Assembly: GCF_003605385.1 (NCBI RefSeq)
Contig: NZ_QYTV02000002.1
Span: 187,412-251,411, forward strand
Length of the DNA stretch: 64,000 bases
Reading direction: 5' to 3'
Source of the DNA: Siminovitchia acidinfaciens
GTDB taxonomy: Bacteria > Bacillota > Bacilli > Bacillales > Bacillaceae_C
Positions within the stretch are counted from its first letter, which is position 1. Every line of letters begins with the position of its first letter. The translations under genes were made by a program, and so were the position numbers. The notes below the pieces were generated by a model that saw nothing but the letters and a program-made list of their open reading frames with translations, had not been told where the DNA came from and did no database searches. Shown in pieces: positions 27,240 to 38,599 of this stretch.

Positions 27240-27915
27240 AATAATGTCCCCCTTTGAATCTAGTAATATTAGGTCTCAAATGCTTGAGCACTTGAAGTCT
27301 ATCAATAGTTATCTGATGATTTTTATCAATGTAGGCACATTCCATTTGATGGTGTTCTTCATGCTCATAATTATCAGGTGCACGGCTGATGCAATCAGAG
27401 ATCCTAAGCTGTGACGGGGTCATGAAGGATGCGACAATAACAGCATCATTCCGCCCCGAGTATCCCGCGTGGGCAACTCCCTTAAGCGCCCCCATGATAA
27501 AAATATTTCCACCCGCTCTTACAGTTCCACCAGGATTTACATCACCGACTAGCAGCAAGTCTCCCGGAACTTCCAGAACCTGGCCCGATCTTACAATGGC
27601 AGCAACCGAAGTCACCTCTTGGCTTTCCACTATCGCCTGAGCTTCTTGCTTAGTGACGACATCACTTTCAATATCCTCAACAATCAAATTCTGCTTCAGG
27701 CGTATAATTTTTTTTAACTCTTCCTGTTGATCAGTAGTCAAATAGCGATTCCCCGTAAGGATACGGACCGAAATAAGCTGGTTTTCCTCAGTGCCTTTCA
27801 GCTCCGAAAGCTTTTCCTCCAGCTCAAGCAAAATATCCTCATATGAGCAGCGATCATTCAATTGAAGTGATAGGCCGCTTTTCGTGCCTTTAATCATCAC
27901 ATTTTGTGTTTTCAT
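27232..27915 (-). CDS. minC: Septum-site determining protein MinC
   Basis: MinC inhibits FtsZ assembly. It has an N-terminal domain (residues 1-100) and the C-terminal beta-helix that binds MinD and FtsZ, with VPGDLLLVGDVNPGGTVRAGGNI and AHAGYSGRNDAVIVA as clear landmarks. The length of 227 residues is normal. It is translationally coupled to minD. Confidence 0.95.
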   Translation of the reverse strand: MKTQNVMIKGTKSGLSLQLNDRCSYEDILLELEEKLSELKGTEENQLISVRILTGNRYLTTDQQEELKKIIRLKQNLIVEDIESDVVTKQEAQAIVESQEVTSVAAIVRSGQVLEVPGDLLLVGDVNPGGTVRAGGNIFIMGALKGVAHAGYSGRNDAVIVASFMTPSQLRISDCISRAPDNYEHEEHHQMECAYIDKNHQITIDRLQVLKHLRPNITRFKGGHYYG

Positions 27916-28430
27916 GTTAAGCGGGCATCATAACTGTTTATGTAAGAATACCCTTACTTCTCCTTTCAAAGAAAAACATCACTACTTGCGGCAATTAAGA
28001 AAGGCGTAAGCGCCTTGCTTAGCACGGGCAAACAAGACGATTCCCGAGGAGGCAGTTCTTCAGCCAAGCTCCTGACTCAATTGCGTCATCGAACTTGCCT
28101 CATGCAGCTTTACGACGGGTGAACATAGGCATCTCCGATTAGGCTGTGCCGCAGAAGTACAATCTTCCATGCAGGCTGGTGACCTCGAGTGGCTAAGCGC
28201 TTAAGGCAGGTTCAGTCAGCGACGCCCTCGAAGTTTTCCTTGTCCTGTCGCTTCACCTGCACTAGCACATCCTGTGCCTCTCTGGACAAAGAAAAGTATC
28301 TTTCAAATTAATATTTTCCACAGCAAGTTATACTTCCTTATTTTTTTGAAAAAAGTTGATTCGTTTTTTCTATTTTCGACAAACGATAGCAGCTTTCCTC
28401 TATTCCGTTAATAATATTACTTTTAGCTGC
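27916..28430. other. Intergenic region between mreD and minC
   Basis: More than 500 bases without a gene, filled mainly by dispersed repeat copy B (28001-28208). In many Bacillus species minC follows mreD closely, so the repeat has enlarged the gap and may separate the two transcripts. Confidence 0.6.
28001..28208. repeat. Dispersed inverted-end repeat, copy B
   Basis: Starts AAGGCGTAAGCGCCTTGCTT and ends GGCTAAGCGCTTAAGGC. The CAAGACGATTCCCGAG segment and the GTGACCTC segment are shared with copy A (10121-10236), but copy B carries an extra inner piece. It is non-coding. Confidence 0.7.
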
Positions 28431-28949
28431 TTATTCGGAAAGTATTTCTTTTTTTCTATTTTGCAGCCACCTGGAAAATGGAAAGTAAATCACCAGGTAG
28501 ATAACAAGATTTAAAGTCAACGTTGGAATCAGCCTGTTAGTTAAAAATTGAGCCGTTGTCATGTTGACGTCAAACAATAAAATATTCAGGCTATAAACAA
28601 GTATCTCTACTAGAGCGATAATAATCAGTACAACCAATCCTGATGTAAGGACATTAATTTGGAGCACTTTCATCATTTTGGATGCAGCATAGACAGCTAT
28701 AGGGAGCAAAAACAAATAGGCTCCAATTACCCCCGTATAGTAAATATCGAATAACAATCCGAAAATCGCCGCATAAATCAATGTAACGTTGCGAAAATAA
28801 TAGATCCCCATCATCGTTAGAACGACTAATAGAAAACGTGGAATTACAATTCGGTCTCCTAAAAAAGAAAAAGCCGGAAAAAACTCTACAAATAAGCTCT
28901 CGGCATAAAAGCAAATAATTGTAATAAGAGGAAGGATAAACCGTTTCAT
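28431..28949 (-). CDS. mreD: Rod-shape determining protein MreD
   Basis: A 172-residue integral membrane protein with five to six hydrophobic segments and little polar sequence, the usual composition of MreD. It works with MreB, MreC and RodA in lateral cell-wall synthesis. ATG at 28949 overlaps the mreC stop (ATGA), so the GTG at 28952 is not needed. Confidence 0.9.
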   Translation of the reverse strand: MKRFILPLITIICFYAESLFVEFFPAFSFLGDRIVIPRFLLVVLTMMGIYYFRNVTLIYAAIFGLLFDIYYTGVIGAYLFLLPIAVYAASKMMKVLQINVLTSGLVVLIIIALVEILVYSLNILLFDVNMTTAQFLTNRLIPTLTLNLVIYLVIYFPFSRWLQNRKKEILSE

Positions 28950-29818
28950 CACTCTTCACCCTTCTCTTCCGCACTCGGCATCGAACGTGCCACTACCATG
29001 ACATGCTCAAAATCATAAAAATCGGCTGACGGCTTCACATAGGCTGTTTGCGTTAATCCAAACTGGTCGAGGGTTAGCTCCTTGACTGTCCCAACATCCA
29101 TCCCCTTGGGAAAAATCCCTCCCAAACCTGATGTAACGACACTTTGTCCGGGCTTTAATTTCTCCTGATCAATAGGAAGATCCTTCATTAACAGCATCTT
29201 CTTTTCTTTATCATATCCATCAATCAACCCGTAAACTGATTTCTTCCCTTTAACTTGAATTTCAGCTGCAACACGGTATCTCACATTATCGGAACTTAGC
29301 AATTCGATCGTGGAGGTCATCTCTGATGTACTTACAACTTTTCCAATTAACCCTTTGGACGTGATGACAGCCATATCAGGTTTAATTCCGCTCTTTTTGC
29401 CTCGATCTATGATGATCTGCTCATACCAACGATCTGGTGTCCTGCCGATGACTGTCGCCTGGATAGGCGTGAAGCTTCTTAAGTCCTCTTTTTTATCTAA
29501 AACTTCCCTAAGCTCTTTATTATCCTTTTTTAAATCCGCAATTTCCTTTTCAAGCTTTGCAAGCCCCTCAAGACGGGCTTTTAATTTTTTGTTTTCCGTA
29601 TATGTATTTTGCAAATCATTTATATTCTCGAAGAACGCCGCAAATTTGTGAGCTGGTTTTGCCACAAGAGATTGTCCGAAACCAACGATATCCTTGACAA
29701 ACTGTTCAGGGCGCGAAATGTTTTCCCTCTCTCTCAAAGAAAAACCGATCAATGAAACGAGAACTATAATTGCGATCAGCAAGATGATGAGACGCTTATT
29801 TAGAAAAAAGTTCGGCAT
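28949..29818 (-). CDS. mreC: Rod-shape determining protein MreC
   Basis: MreC links the MreB filament to wall synthases outside the membrane. It has one N-terminal membrane segment (residues about 8-28), a coiled coil (NDLQNTYTENKKLKARLEGL and on) and the C-terminal beta-barrel domains with DRGKKSGIKPDMAV. Start ATG at 29818 gives MPNFFLNKR, aligning with the B. subtilis start; the frame runs three codons further up. The length is 289 residues. Confidence 0.93.
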   Translation of the reverse strand: MPNFFLNKRLIILLIAIIVLVSLIGFSLRERENISRPEQFVKDIVGFGQSLVAKPAHKFAAFFENINDLQNTYTENKKLKARLEGLAKLEKEIADLKKDNKELREVLDKKEDLRSFTPIQATVIGRTPDRWYEQIIIDRGKKSGIKPDMAVITSKGLIGKVVSTSEMTSTIELLSSDNVRYRVAAEIQVKGKKSVYGLIDGYDKEKKMLLMKDLPIDQEKLKPGQSVVTSGLGGIFPKGMDVGTVKELTLDQFGLTQTAYVKPSADFYDFEHVMVVARSMPSAEEKGEE

Positions 29819-29843
29819 CATATCCACCTCTAACTTAAAAGAA

Positions 29844-29951
29844 AAGCAAAAGCGTCCAGCTTTACGAAGACAAACAAAATGACTCCATGGAAGACACCCC
29901 GTTAGCTAGCAGGGAATTGTCTTTTGACCCTATAGGACTGGGCGCTTTGCT
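29844..29951. repeat. Dispersed inverted-end repeat, copy D, with hairpins beyond
   Basis: Starts AGCAAAAGCGTCCAGC and ends CTGGGCGCTTTGCT, again with complementary ends. Two hairpins follow toward mreB (CCTGCCCGTCAAGTATGGGCAGG near 29977-29999 and ACCGCTTTTCAGCGGT near 30025-30040), which may attenuate mreB-mreC read-through. Confidence 0.6.
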
Positions 29952-30069
29952 AAACAGTATTTATTTCTTTATCATTCCTGCCCGTCAAGTATGGGCAGGC
30001 AATATTTGCATGCAAAAGCAGAGTACCGCTTTTCAGCGGTCTCCGGCTTTTATATTTACATTTTGGCCT

Positions 30070-31170
<1,101 letters not shown>

Positions 31171-31228
31171 TTAATCGACAAAAAATCACAAGACTTATTA
31201 TATCGTATCACTTCTAAAAATCATAGTG

Positions 31229-31390
31229 TCACATAAATCCTTTTTCTTTCATGCTAACATATTTATTATCGCCGATGATCAAGTGATCGAGGACTTCTAT
31301 CCCCATGATTTTCCCACACTCAACAAGTCTTTTTGTCACTTCTATATCTTCTCTGGATGGTGATGGATCTCCGGATGGATGATTGTGGAA
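31229..31390 (-). pseudogene. radC: radC, C-terminal part (split by insertion)
   Basis: Fifty-four in-frame codons encode the end of RadC. The translated start shows [15 protein letters not shown], the zinc-binding JAB/MPN core, and the end [19 protein letters not shown]. The frame joins directly to the N-terminal part at 54874-55401 if the intervening element and a six-base core are set aside. It has no start of its own. RadC was once linked to DNA repair, though the enzyme activity remains unclear. The split should abolish the protein. Confidence 0.93.
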
Positions 31391-31391
31391 A

Positions 31392-31401
31392 CTTATAGGT
31401 A
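31392..31401 (+). repeat. Left terminal inverted repeat
   Basis: CTTATAGGTA, with a further partial match (TTTTAGGCG) beginning a few bases inside. The exact complement is at 54858-54867. Confidence 0.75.
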
Positions 31402-31566
31402 CACTTTTAGGCGTTAACTATCATATGCCACATTTATCATGATATATCCATTGATAATAAAGGATTTTTCAATTGCGCCAATATCAAAATTATTAAGGCT
31501 AAATGTAGCAATAAATATTGCAAAAAGTTAAAATATTAATAATAACATTTGAGGTAGGTCGATCAT

Positions 31567-32811
31567 ATGGAGTTAAGTGAATCTTACAGGTTTATTGTAA
31601 AAGAGATTAGAGAGGTCGATGGTAATAATAAAGTTGTATCTATTATGTTACATGACCTAAGAACAAACATTCAAGTACCTCACCCAATTACAGAATTTAT
31701 AACTGTAAAATATGCATACCATGGTAAATCATTAAATTCACAATTATTACCAGCAAGAATATTATGTCGTTTTCTAAACTATATTCTTAAATCAATAGAT
31801 AAAAAAGACAAACTGTTTATGCAGTTATCAATTACAGGTTTAAAGTCTTTGAATCTATATCATGGTAGTAATTATATTTCTCACCTAACAAGAAATGGTT
31901 TATCAAGGAACACGATAAAATTGAATGAAGCCATACTCACTAACTTTTTTGTATTTTTAAACGAAAATAAATATATACATGAAAAGATAGAGATTGAATA
32001 TAACTTTTACAAAGATCGAAGAACGGTTAAATCGTTATTTGAAAAAAGTCATCTTCAAACTAAATATCCTACTTCAAGAAAATCAAGTACTATATTAAAA
32101 CTAAAAGATTTCGGTAAGAATCGTTATGAGCTTATGATTTTATTCATACAGGTTGCTAGAGCTATTTCACCAGATATTGCATTAGGTATTTGTTTTCAGT
32201 TTTACGGTGGATTACGTAGAGGCGAGGTTGTAAATGTTACCAAATTAGATTTAGAGGTAATCCCCTATGAATCTATGATAGTTAGCATAAAAGATAATAG
32301 ACATATCTTATTTCCACATTTAGAAGATACATCAAACGAGTTTCCAAAAAGAACAAATTATCTCAGCCCTAGGCTGTGTAAGCAAATCATAATGGATATA
32401 CCTTTAGTGTGGGAAATTTATTTTGAGCATATGAATTACCTGCAAACTATGAAACCTAAAAATAAACAGGCAATATTCTTAAATAAAGATGGCAATGCAA
32501 TGTCTGGTAAGGTTTATGATCGAAGATTTAATAAAGTAAAAAAACGTTTTTTAAAGGAATTATTAAAGCAAGGCAGATATGAAGATTATACATTATTAAA
32601 TGAAAGTTATTGGTCGACGCATATTGGTCGAGGAATTTACAGTAATATCCTGTTTGATATGAAACTTACACCTACTCAAATAGCTATTGCTAGAGGTGAT
32701 ACCAATATTAATTCATCTATGGAATATGTAGACGAAAAAACAACTATAAATGCAATCAAAGACAATTTGCCCCGAATTACAAAGTTAAGTGAAAAATATT
32801 TCAATAACTAA
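31567..32811 (+). CDS. Tyrosine recombinase, TnpA-like, first of trio
   Basis: A 414-residue site-specific recombinase. An N-terminal core-binding domain contains a SAM-like helical segment. The catalytic domain shows GGLRRGEV (first Arg near residue 217), THIGRGIY (HxxR near 352-355) and MEYVDE (nucleophile Tyr near 387); the usual second His/Trp is replaced in the IARGDTN segment. It lies next to the left end, as tnpA does in Tn554, and should cut and join the element ends. GAGGTAGG precedes the ATG. It is followed at short distance by the second gene of the set. Confidence 0.85.
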   Translation: MELSESYRFIVKEIREVDGNNKVVSIMLHDLRTNIQVPHPITEFITVKYAYHGKSLNSQLLPARILCRFLNYILKSIDKKDKLFMQLSITGLKSLNLYHGSNYISHLTRNGLSRNTIKLNEAILTNFFVFLNENKYIHEKIEIEYNFYKDRRTVKSLFEKSHLQTKYPTSRKSSTILKLKDFGKNRYELMILFIQVARAISPDIALGICFQFYGGLRRGEVVNVTKLDLEVIPYESMIVSIKDNRHILFPHLEDTSNEFPKRTNYLSPRLCKQIIMDIPLVWEIYFEHMNYLQTMKPKNKQAIFLNKDGNAMSGKVYDRRFNKVKKRFLKELLKQGRYEDYTLLNESYWSTHIGRGIYSNILFDMKLTPTQIAIARGDTNINSSMEYVDEKTTINAIKDNLPRITKLSEKYFNN

Positions 32812-32849
32812 ATAAAGGTCCAATATCACAACTAAAGGAGGAAAATAAT

Positions 32850-35800
32850 TTGGATGGTAATCTCATTAAGTTATCCTCATTTTTTTACAATAAACAAAAT
32901 ATCCCTGTAACTAAAAATAAAGTAAAACTTCTTATTCAGGAAGGCTATCTTAAAATCTTTCAGATTAACAATGATGTCTATTTTAATCGTGATGAAGTAA
33001 TGAAAATTGTACATATCGAAAAAGAATTATCAGAAAATTACTTAAGTACTGATAACTTTCTACAAATAGTTTGTAAATCGTCTAGTACCACCTCCTATAG
33101 AAAACATTTAAGCGAAATACTATCTAAATGTAATAAAGTATATAAAATAAAAACTACTAATTACAGAAATTCATTATATTTCGCTAAGTCAGATGTAGAA
33201 AAATTTCTTGATAATGTATATACCAAGAATGAACTTATAAATAAATTAAGCATCAACATTTATATCTACGAAAACATTGTAAATACAAAGAAAATAAAAG
33301 TAATCAGATTCTCAAAAAACACTGAGTACATTCCTAAATCTGACTTAACCAAATTAGAAGATTTATCAAAATGCTTTTCTTCAAGAGAATGGAAAGCTAA
33401 ATGGGTCAAAGGGACAAGCATAATCAAAAGTAGTATTTTTTCTAAATTAGTTAAGAGTAACGAAACTTTATATAAACTATGTCTCGAAAATTCAATAAAC
33501 CACTTTAAAAATCATGAAAAAGTTTTATATGTAGATTATCATTCTCTTTCATCGTTTTACAGGAAACATCAAAATTTATCTAATAACTACTACACATTAA
33601 CTGAGATTAGAAAATTGTTTGGCATGCACAAATCTTCACTTACTAATTTAAAATCTACTTTTGTTGCTAATTTATTTATTATGTGCGAAAAATTAGATAT
33701 TAAATATTTTAAAACAGGTCAGCAACTTTTAGGGGATAAAACTTATTTCAAAAAAGAACATATCAATGATTTTCTAATTAATTATATTTCCAATAAAGAG
33801 GTAGTTAATCAATATAACATTACTTTTCATCAATTAAATTTCTTGATCAATCACCACAATATTGATCAGATTGATTTACACAAAAGACTTAGGTTGTATA
33901 AACAAAAAGACATTATTGAAATGTTTAACAAAGACGAAACCTGGCTATTTCTTGGAAAAAAAGACAAATTCTATTCTCTAAAACAAACCTTTAAATTATT
34001 GCAAATATCAGATAGTGAACTAATCACTATTAGAAAAGAGACTAAATTATCTTTTTATTATTTCCACAATACAACGTATTACTACAAAGAAGAAATCATT
34101 AATTTATTAAAACTCAAACAGTATATTACAGAGAATTATGTTCCTTCGTCCTTAGTTTTTGAAACACTTGGAGAACACTACTTTAGATACTTTAAAAATA
34201 GAAAAAAACCAACAGGTATTGAAAGATACGCGTTCAATACAGACTCTCCAACATTCTTACTTTTTCCTAAATCCGAGTACGAAAAACTATTAAAACAGAA
34301 ACAACATCAAGAGCTATTAGATTCCATATCATACAATGATCCACTTTCAGCTTATTATGAACTACTAAAAATAAATAACATTAAATTTCATGAAAAATCA
34401 CCTATTACACAACGATATTGGTTTGATTATTGTACGGATTCTATTCTATATAACAATAAAGCGAAAGAAACTATCTCTTACTTTATAAATAGCATAGTAA
34501 AATGCACTAAACTGTTATCAGAGTTTATTGCAGACTCAGAATTACATCTAAAATCGAGCAATGAAATAAATTTTGGTTTATTAAACTCATACATTCCAAT
34601 TAATCATCGAAATATTATGATACCTTTTATTAATAAACTTTATTACCTATTAATTAAAGATAATATTAAAAGCTCATTCCAAGTAAATAAAATTAAAAAT
34701 TCATTAAATAACACTAGAACTTTAAATCAAGATATGAGTATATACGACTACATTACTTTTAAACAAGTCTATTCATACGCAAATAACTTAAATCACAGAG
34801 AAACTGCAATAAATGACGGTTTACATAGAATAAACTCTCCGTCAACAAAACAATCAAACGAGTATGCTTATTCTTGGCTTTATATATTATTACACCTAAA
34901 CAACGCTTGGAGACATAGAGATATATGTAATATAAAAATGATTAATATTTCTTTCCTAAACATAAATTCATTAGCAGAGTTTTTTAATAAAGATCTTACC
35001 AACGATGAAGTCAATAAAATCATTAATTTACTTTTAACAAAAGAATACATTGTGTCTAAAACTAAGTCTACCAATAACTTTTTCATTTCCGATGACATAA
35101 AAGTCGCTGTTGCTAACGCCTATGTAATTTGTCATTTAATAAATCAACATTGCTATCCTACTTTAGAAAATATTATAAATTTTAATAATAAACAAAATAA
35201 CTTTCTCGACAACCATAATAATAGTTTTTTCAAGGAATTTCCTAAAGAATTCAAGTTTAAAAACAGAAAGATGAATAGAACATTACTTACTATCATGTAT
35301 ACACTATTGAAAAAGGAAAAACATAGTGGTGCAGCACTTAACATTGCTCAGCGACTTCGTTCCCATAGAAATAAGGAATCAACCAATAAATATATTAAAA
35401 TCCCAGACGAAGATATTAATAAACTTTCGATAAACTTATTTAATCGTGGAATATTTGGTTATATACCAAAAATACTTAGTGAAATATTTTTTGGAAGCAC
35501 AAACGATCTCCCGAAAGAAACAAACAATATACTAAGGTTAAAATCAGTATTCAAAGATGTTTATAACATTGAAGCCACTGCAGGTTTTTTAAACAGTGTA
35601 ATCAAACAAAAAGAATCTATAATCCAATTATTTATTAATCAAGGCTCAAAAAAAGCGTTTGAAACGTTAAACAAACTTCAAAAGAATTTCTTACCGGGCA
35701 AAGACGAAAACTTTCAATGTATTGTTTCAGAAAAAGGTTGTATTAATACTGGTTTAGATTGTAAGAATTGTGTTTATTCTGTACCAAATTTTTATGCTAC

Positions 35801-36080
35801 TGCTAACATAGTCTCTAGTGTTACAATCACACTCGAACAGTTTAAAAACTACTTCAGCAATACTAATTTGGAAATTGAAAAGATAAAACAAGTTAATCTA
35901 TTGTTTATGGAATTAGATATTTTAGATGATGCGGTTAATAAGTTTGGCGAAGATGTGGTGTTAGGATTTTTTGAGGGAAGTAAACAAGGCTATTTAAAGT
36001 TACTAGATTTATTAAGTGATATTGATTCAGAAAAACCTATACATGAATACGCTACTTATACACCAAAAGGAGTTGAATAA
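32850..36080 (+). CDS. Very large divergent recombinase-like protein, second of trio
   Basis: A 1076-residue, Lys/Asn/Ile-rich protein. The first 500 residues contain several repeated small domains resembling DNA-binding helix-turn-helix or excisionase-like units (patterns such as YYTLTEIRKLFGMHKSSL). The second half shows weak tyrosine-recombinase signs: NAWRHRDI (Arg near 688), SHRNKESTNKYI (basic and Tyr positions near 838-847). A Cys cluster (C, C, CxxC between about 957 and 974) follows and could bind zinc. Tn554 TnpB is much shorter; large third partners occur in other recombinase trios such as the gamma-mobile-trio islands. TTG at 32850 has AAAGGAGG at ideal spacing. It ends two bases before the next start. 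Confidence 0.65.
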   Translation: MDGNLIKLSSFFYNKQNIPVTKNKVKLLIQEGYLKIFQINNDVYFNRDEVMKIVHIEKELSENYLSTDNFLQIVCKSSSTTSYRKHLSEILSKCNKVYKIKTTNYRNSLYFAKSDVEKFLDNVYTKNELINKLSINIYIYENIVNTKKIKVIRFSKNTEYIPKSDLTKLEDLSKCFSSREWKAKWVKGTSIIKSSIFSKLVKSNETLYKLCLENSINHFKNHEKVLYVDYHSLSSFYRKHQNLSNNYYTLTEIRKLFGMHKSSLTNLKSTFVANLFIMCEKLDIKYFKTGQQLLGDKTYFKKEHINDFLINYISNKEVVNQYNITFHQLNFLINHHNIDQIDLHKRLRLYKQKDIIEMFNKDETWLFLGKKDKFYSLKQTFKLLQISDSELITIRKETKLSFYYFHNTTYYYKEEIINLLKLKQYITENYVPSSLVFETLGEHYFRYFKNRKKPTGIERYAFNTDSPTFLLFPKSEYEKLLKQKQHQELLDSISYNDPLSAYYELLKINNIKFHEKSPITQRYWFDYCTDSILYNNKAKETISYFINSIVKCTKLLSEFIADSELHLKSSNEINFGLLNSYIPINHRNIMIPFINKLYYLLIKDNIKSSFQVNKIKNSLNNTRTLNQDMSIYDYITFKQVYSYANNLNHRETAINDGLHRINSPSTKQSNEYAYSWLYILLHLNNAWRHRDICNIKMINISFLNINSLAEFFNKDLTNDEVNKIINLLLTKEYIVSKTKSTNNFFISDDIKVAVANAYVICHLINQHCYPTLENIINFNNKQNNFLDNHNNSFFKEFPKEFKFKNRKMNRTLLTIMYTLLKKEKHSGAALNIAQRLRSHRNKESTNKYIKIPDEDINKLSINLFNRGIFGYIPKILSEIFFGSTNDLPKETNNILRLKSVFKDVYNIEATAGFLNSVIKQKESIIQLFINQGSKKAFETLNKLQKNFLPGKDENFQCIVSEKGCINTGLDCKNCVYSVPNFYATANIVSSVTITLEQFKNYFSNTNLEIEKIKQVNLLFMELDILDDAVNKFGEDVVLGFFEGSKQGYLKLLDLLSDIDSEKPIHEYATYTPKGVE

Positions 36081-36082
36081 TT

Positions 36083-37738
36083 GTGAGTGATAATACATTT
36101 ACAAAAACTGATGCTTCTTTTGATACGCCCTATTTATCTGAGTATGAAATTACTTACGTTATCAATTTATTATCTGAACTTAAATCAAAAGGTACTTTTC
36201 TATCGAATTCACTTCACGATGACATTTGGCTATTCTCACATGAATATAGCCCAGGAAGAACTATTAAACTCGATTTCGGAAAAATTGACAAAGGTTTAAA
36301 GCAAGACGATCAATTACTAATAAAATGTTGGATAGGTTCATTACTTGATAAATACCGACCATCTACGTGTATTCACTATTTCCATCATTTTTGTATGGCG
36401 ATTAATATTACAAACTTTTTCTCTTTAGATCGTATAGATCATTTTGTAGAATGGCTTCATGAAGATCATATCACTAATAATGAAAAAACTTACGTTCTGT
36501 CCACTGTTTTTAGTTTTTTTGATTTTAGTGAAATTATCAATTCAAGTAATTATCTTGCTAAATTATACGATATACGAAATAAAATTAAATTTACTAAAAA
36601 CCCTATTGAACTACCTTCATCAAAATATATCTTATTATTCTCATATTATTTAGAGAAATATTTTACTGACATCGAAAAAGATGAATCGTTTGATGATGAA
36701 GAAATTATAAAAAAGAAAATCCTTTTCTATCCAATCTTAATTTGGTGGAATTTAACTACAATTATTCCGATGAGATCTACTGAATTTTGTTTAATAAAAA
36801 GGGATTGTCTTTCGGAAGAAAAAGAAAATAGTAAATATTTTATTACAATAACTAGAATTAAAAAACCATTAGACCAGAAAGATATAGTTAATTTTTATTC
36901 TAAAATTGAAATCAATGACAGTATCTATCATTTATTAAATAATTATATTGAGATTACTGAAGAATATGGAGAAAGTGAAACACTTATCTCTTATAGATCT
37001 TTAATTTACGTCGATAACACAGGACGTAGAAAACTTCAAAAAAGAAACCTTAACTCTTTCAATACAAATAATTTAGAAAAGTTACTTAAACGTTTCTATA
37101 AAGAAGTTATTAACAAATATTATCAAATTGAAGTATCTCTAAATCAAAGATTAAGTCCAAATGACACTCGTCACATAGCTTTTGTTTCACTTATGATGCA
37201 AGGGATTTCACCTGTTGAAATAGCACGTTTGGGTGGTCATAAAAGCATAGCAGCGCAGTATCATTACAGTTTTCACAAAGAATACTGGATTGATAACGAG
37301 GTATTTAAGTTAATTAAAAACTATAAAAACATATCTAATTTCGATAACAATAATATTAGATATATTCCAGAAAACGTTAAATTAAAGGCTTTTGAATCAC
37401 CTACATCAAGTTTTAGAGGCGAATTAGAAATCGGCTATTGCAGCGACTCTCTTATACGTTGTGAAGCTAAGGAATGTATGAATTGTAGCCACTGGCGAAT
37501 TGATTTAGATGATTTAAAATTAAGACATGACCTCATTATCGAAAAAGTTAATAAAAACAGAAACAATCTAATTGAACTCATGAATTTTATTTATAAAGTT
37601 CATACGAATACAGTACTAAATATCACGACATCCGAACACCTAGGAAACGAGAAAGACTTACAGCAAACATTCCAAAAAGTTAAGTCAGAACTCCAAAATT
37701 TATCAAAACTAATCGAAATTGAAAGGAGTATATATTAA
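36083..37738 (+). CDS. Tyrosine recombinase, TnpB-like, third of trio
   Basis: A 551-residue recombinase. The catalytic domain has IIPMRSTEF (Arg near 231), TRIKKPLD (Lys), SPNDTRHIAF (Arg near 363; Asn replaces the usual His of HxxR), RLGGHKS (His near 386) and the Tyr in AQYHYSFH. A C-terminal Cys cluster CEAKECMNCSHW (near 459-470) may hold zinc, like the tails of Tn554-type TnpB proteins. GTG at 36083 follows AAAGGAG and starts two bases after the previous stop, so the genes form one operon. It probably acts with the other two recombinases in element transfer. Confidence 0.82.
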   Translation: MSDNTFTKTDASFDTPYLSEYEITYVINLLSELKSKGTFLSNSLHDDIWLFSHEYSPGRTIKLDFGKIDKGLKQDDQLLIKCWIGSLLDKYRPSTCIHYFHHFCMAINITNFFSLDRIDHFVEWLHEDHITNNEKTYVLSTVFSFFDFSEIINSSNYLAKLYDIRNKIKFTKNPIELPSSKYILLFSYYLEKYFTDIEKDESFDDEEIIKKKILFYPILIWWNLTTIIPMRSTEFCLIKRDCLSEEKENSKYFITITRIKKPLDQKDIVNFYSKIEINDSIYHLLNNYIEITEEYGESETLISYRSLIYVDNTGRRKLQKRNLNSFNTNNLEKLLKRFYKEVINKYYQIEVSLNQRLSPNDTRHIAFVSLMMQGISPVEIARLGGHKSIAAQYHYSFHKEYWIDNEVFKLIKNYKNISNFDNNNIRYIPENVKLKAFESPTSSFRGELEIGYCSDSLIRCEAKECMNCSHWRIDLDDLKLRHDLIIEKVNKNRNNLIELMNFIYKVHTNTVLNITTSEHLGNEKDLQQTFQKVKSELQNLSKLIEIERSIY

Positions 37739-37742
37739 CTAT

Positions 37743-38387
37743 ATGACTAAAAAAGGTCGAAAACCAATACTCACCGAAAATGAAGCCAAAGAAATAGTAA
37801 ACAATTACGTTCTTAAGCATGGTGTATCCAAAGAGATTAAATATATTGATTTACACAATTATTGTATCGAACTATATCAAAATAAAGAAATATCTAAATT
37901 ACCTTCAGAATCATTTTGGAGGAAAATGGATCGAACTGGTCGAAAATTAATAGATGAAGTAAATTCAGCTTTATCACACAAACTCGAAAGAAATGAAAAA
38001 AAATATGAGCTACAAAATTTATTAAACTTGATAGAGAATAAAATCACAAATAAAGAACTAAAAACAATTCTTTTCAAAGAATTAGAATCTAAGCAAAATA
38101 AAATAGAACAACTTGAAAAAGAGCTTAATATAAAAGAAGAAAGTATATTATCATTAAAAAAATCACATGAAAATTTACAAACATTGAATAAACAGCAACA
38201 AGAATTAATATCACAAGTTTTTCATTATTTTCTAAACAAATCATCACACGGAAATTTAATTTTTTTTGATTCTGCTCTAAAAAGTATATTTTCAAACCCA
38301 TTAGATTACCTATCGGTATTTAAAGAGAAAGAAATTCACCAAAATAATATAGCTGACTTTTTTAAAAACAGACTGAAAAAAAATTAA
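37743..38387 (+). CDS. TnpC-like small coiled-coil protein
   Basis: A 214-residue protein with a basic DNA-binding-like start (TKKGRKPILTENEAKEIV), a middle section with FWRKMDRTGR, and a long Lys/Glu/Leu coiled coil (ESKQNKIEQLEKELNIKEE and on). Tn554 TnpC and the small member of other recombinase trios have the same outline and help set orientation or efficiency of transposition. ATG at 37743 lies four bases after the stop of the previous gene; a TTG inside that gene is less likely. It is the last gene of the four-gene recombinase operon. Confidence 0.65.
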   Translation: MTKKGRKPILTENEAKEIVNNYVLKHGVSKEIKYIDLHNYCIELYQNKEISKLPSESFWRKMDRTGRKLIDEVNSALSHKLERNEKKYELQNLLNLIENKITNKELKTILFKELESKQNKIEQLEKELNIKEESILSLKKSHENLQTLNKQQQELISQVFHYFLNKSSHGNLIFFDSALKSIFSNPLDYLSVFKEKEIHQNNIADFFKNRLKKN

Positions 38388-38599
38388 AAAGTGGATAGTT
38401 GTAATCAATTATCTAATTACGGCCATAAGAATATACCCTTCTCTCTGTTATCTTTTTATAGTGATTGCTACAACAAGGCTTACCACTTGTTGTTATCAAA
38501 TATAGAGAAGAGAGATAGAAGTTCTAGATGTATATAATGCAATTTTTAATAGAAGATTACTTAGAACGTTGGATAATTTCCATGGTAAGATATACGTAA

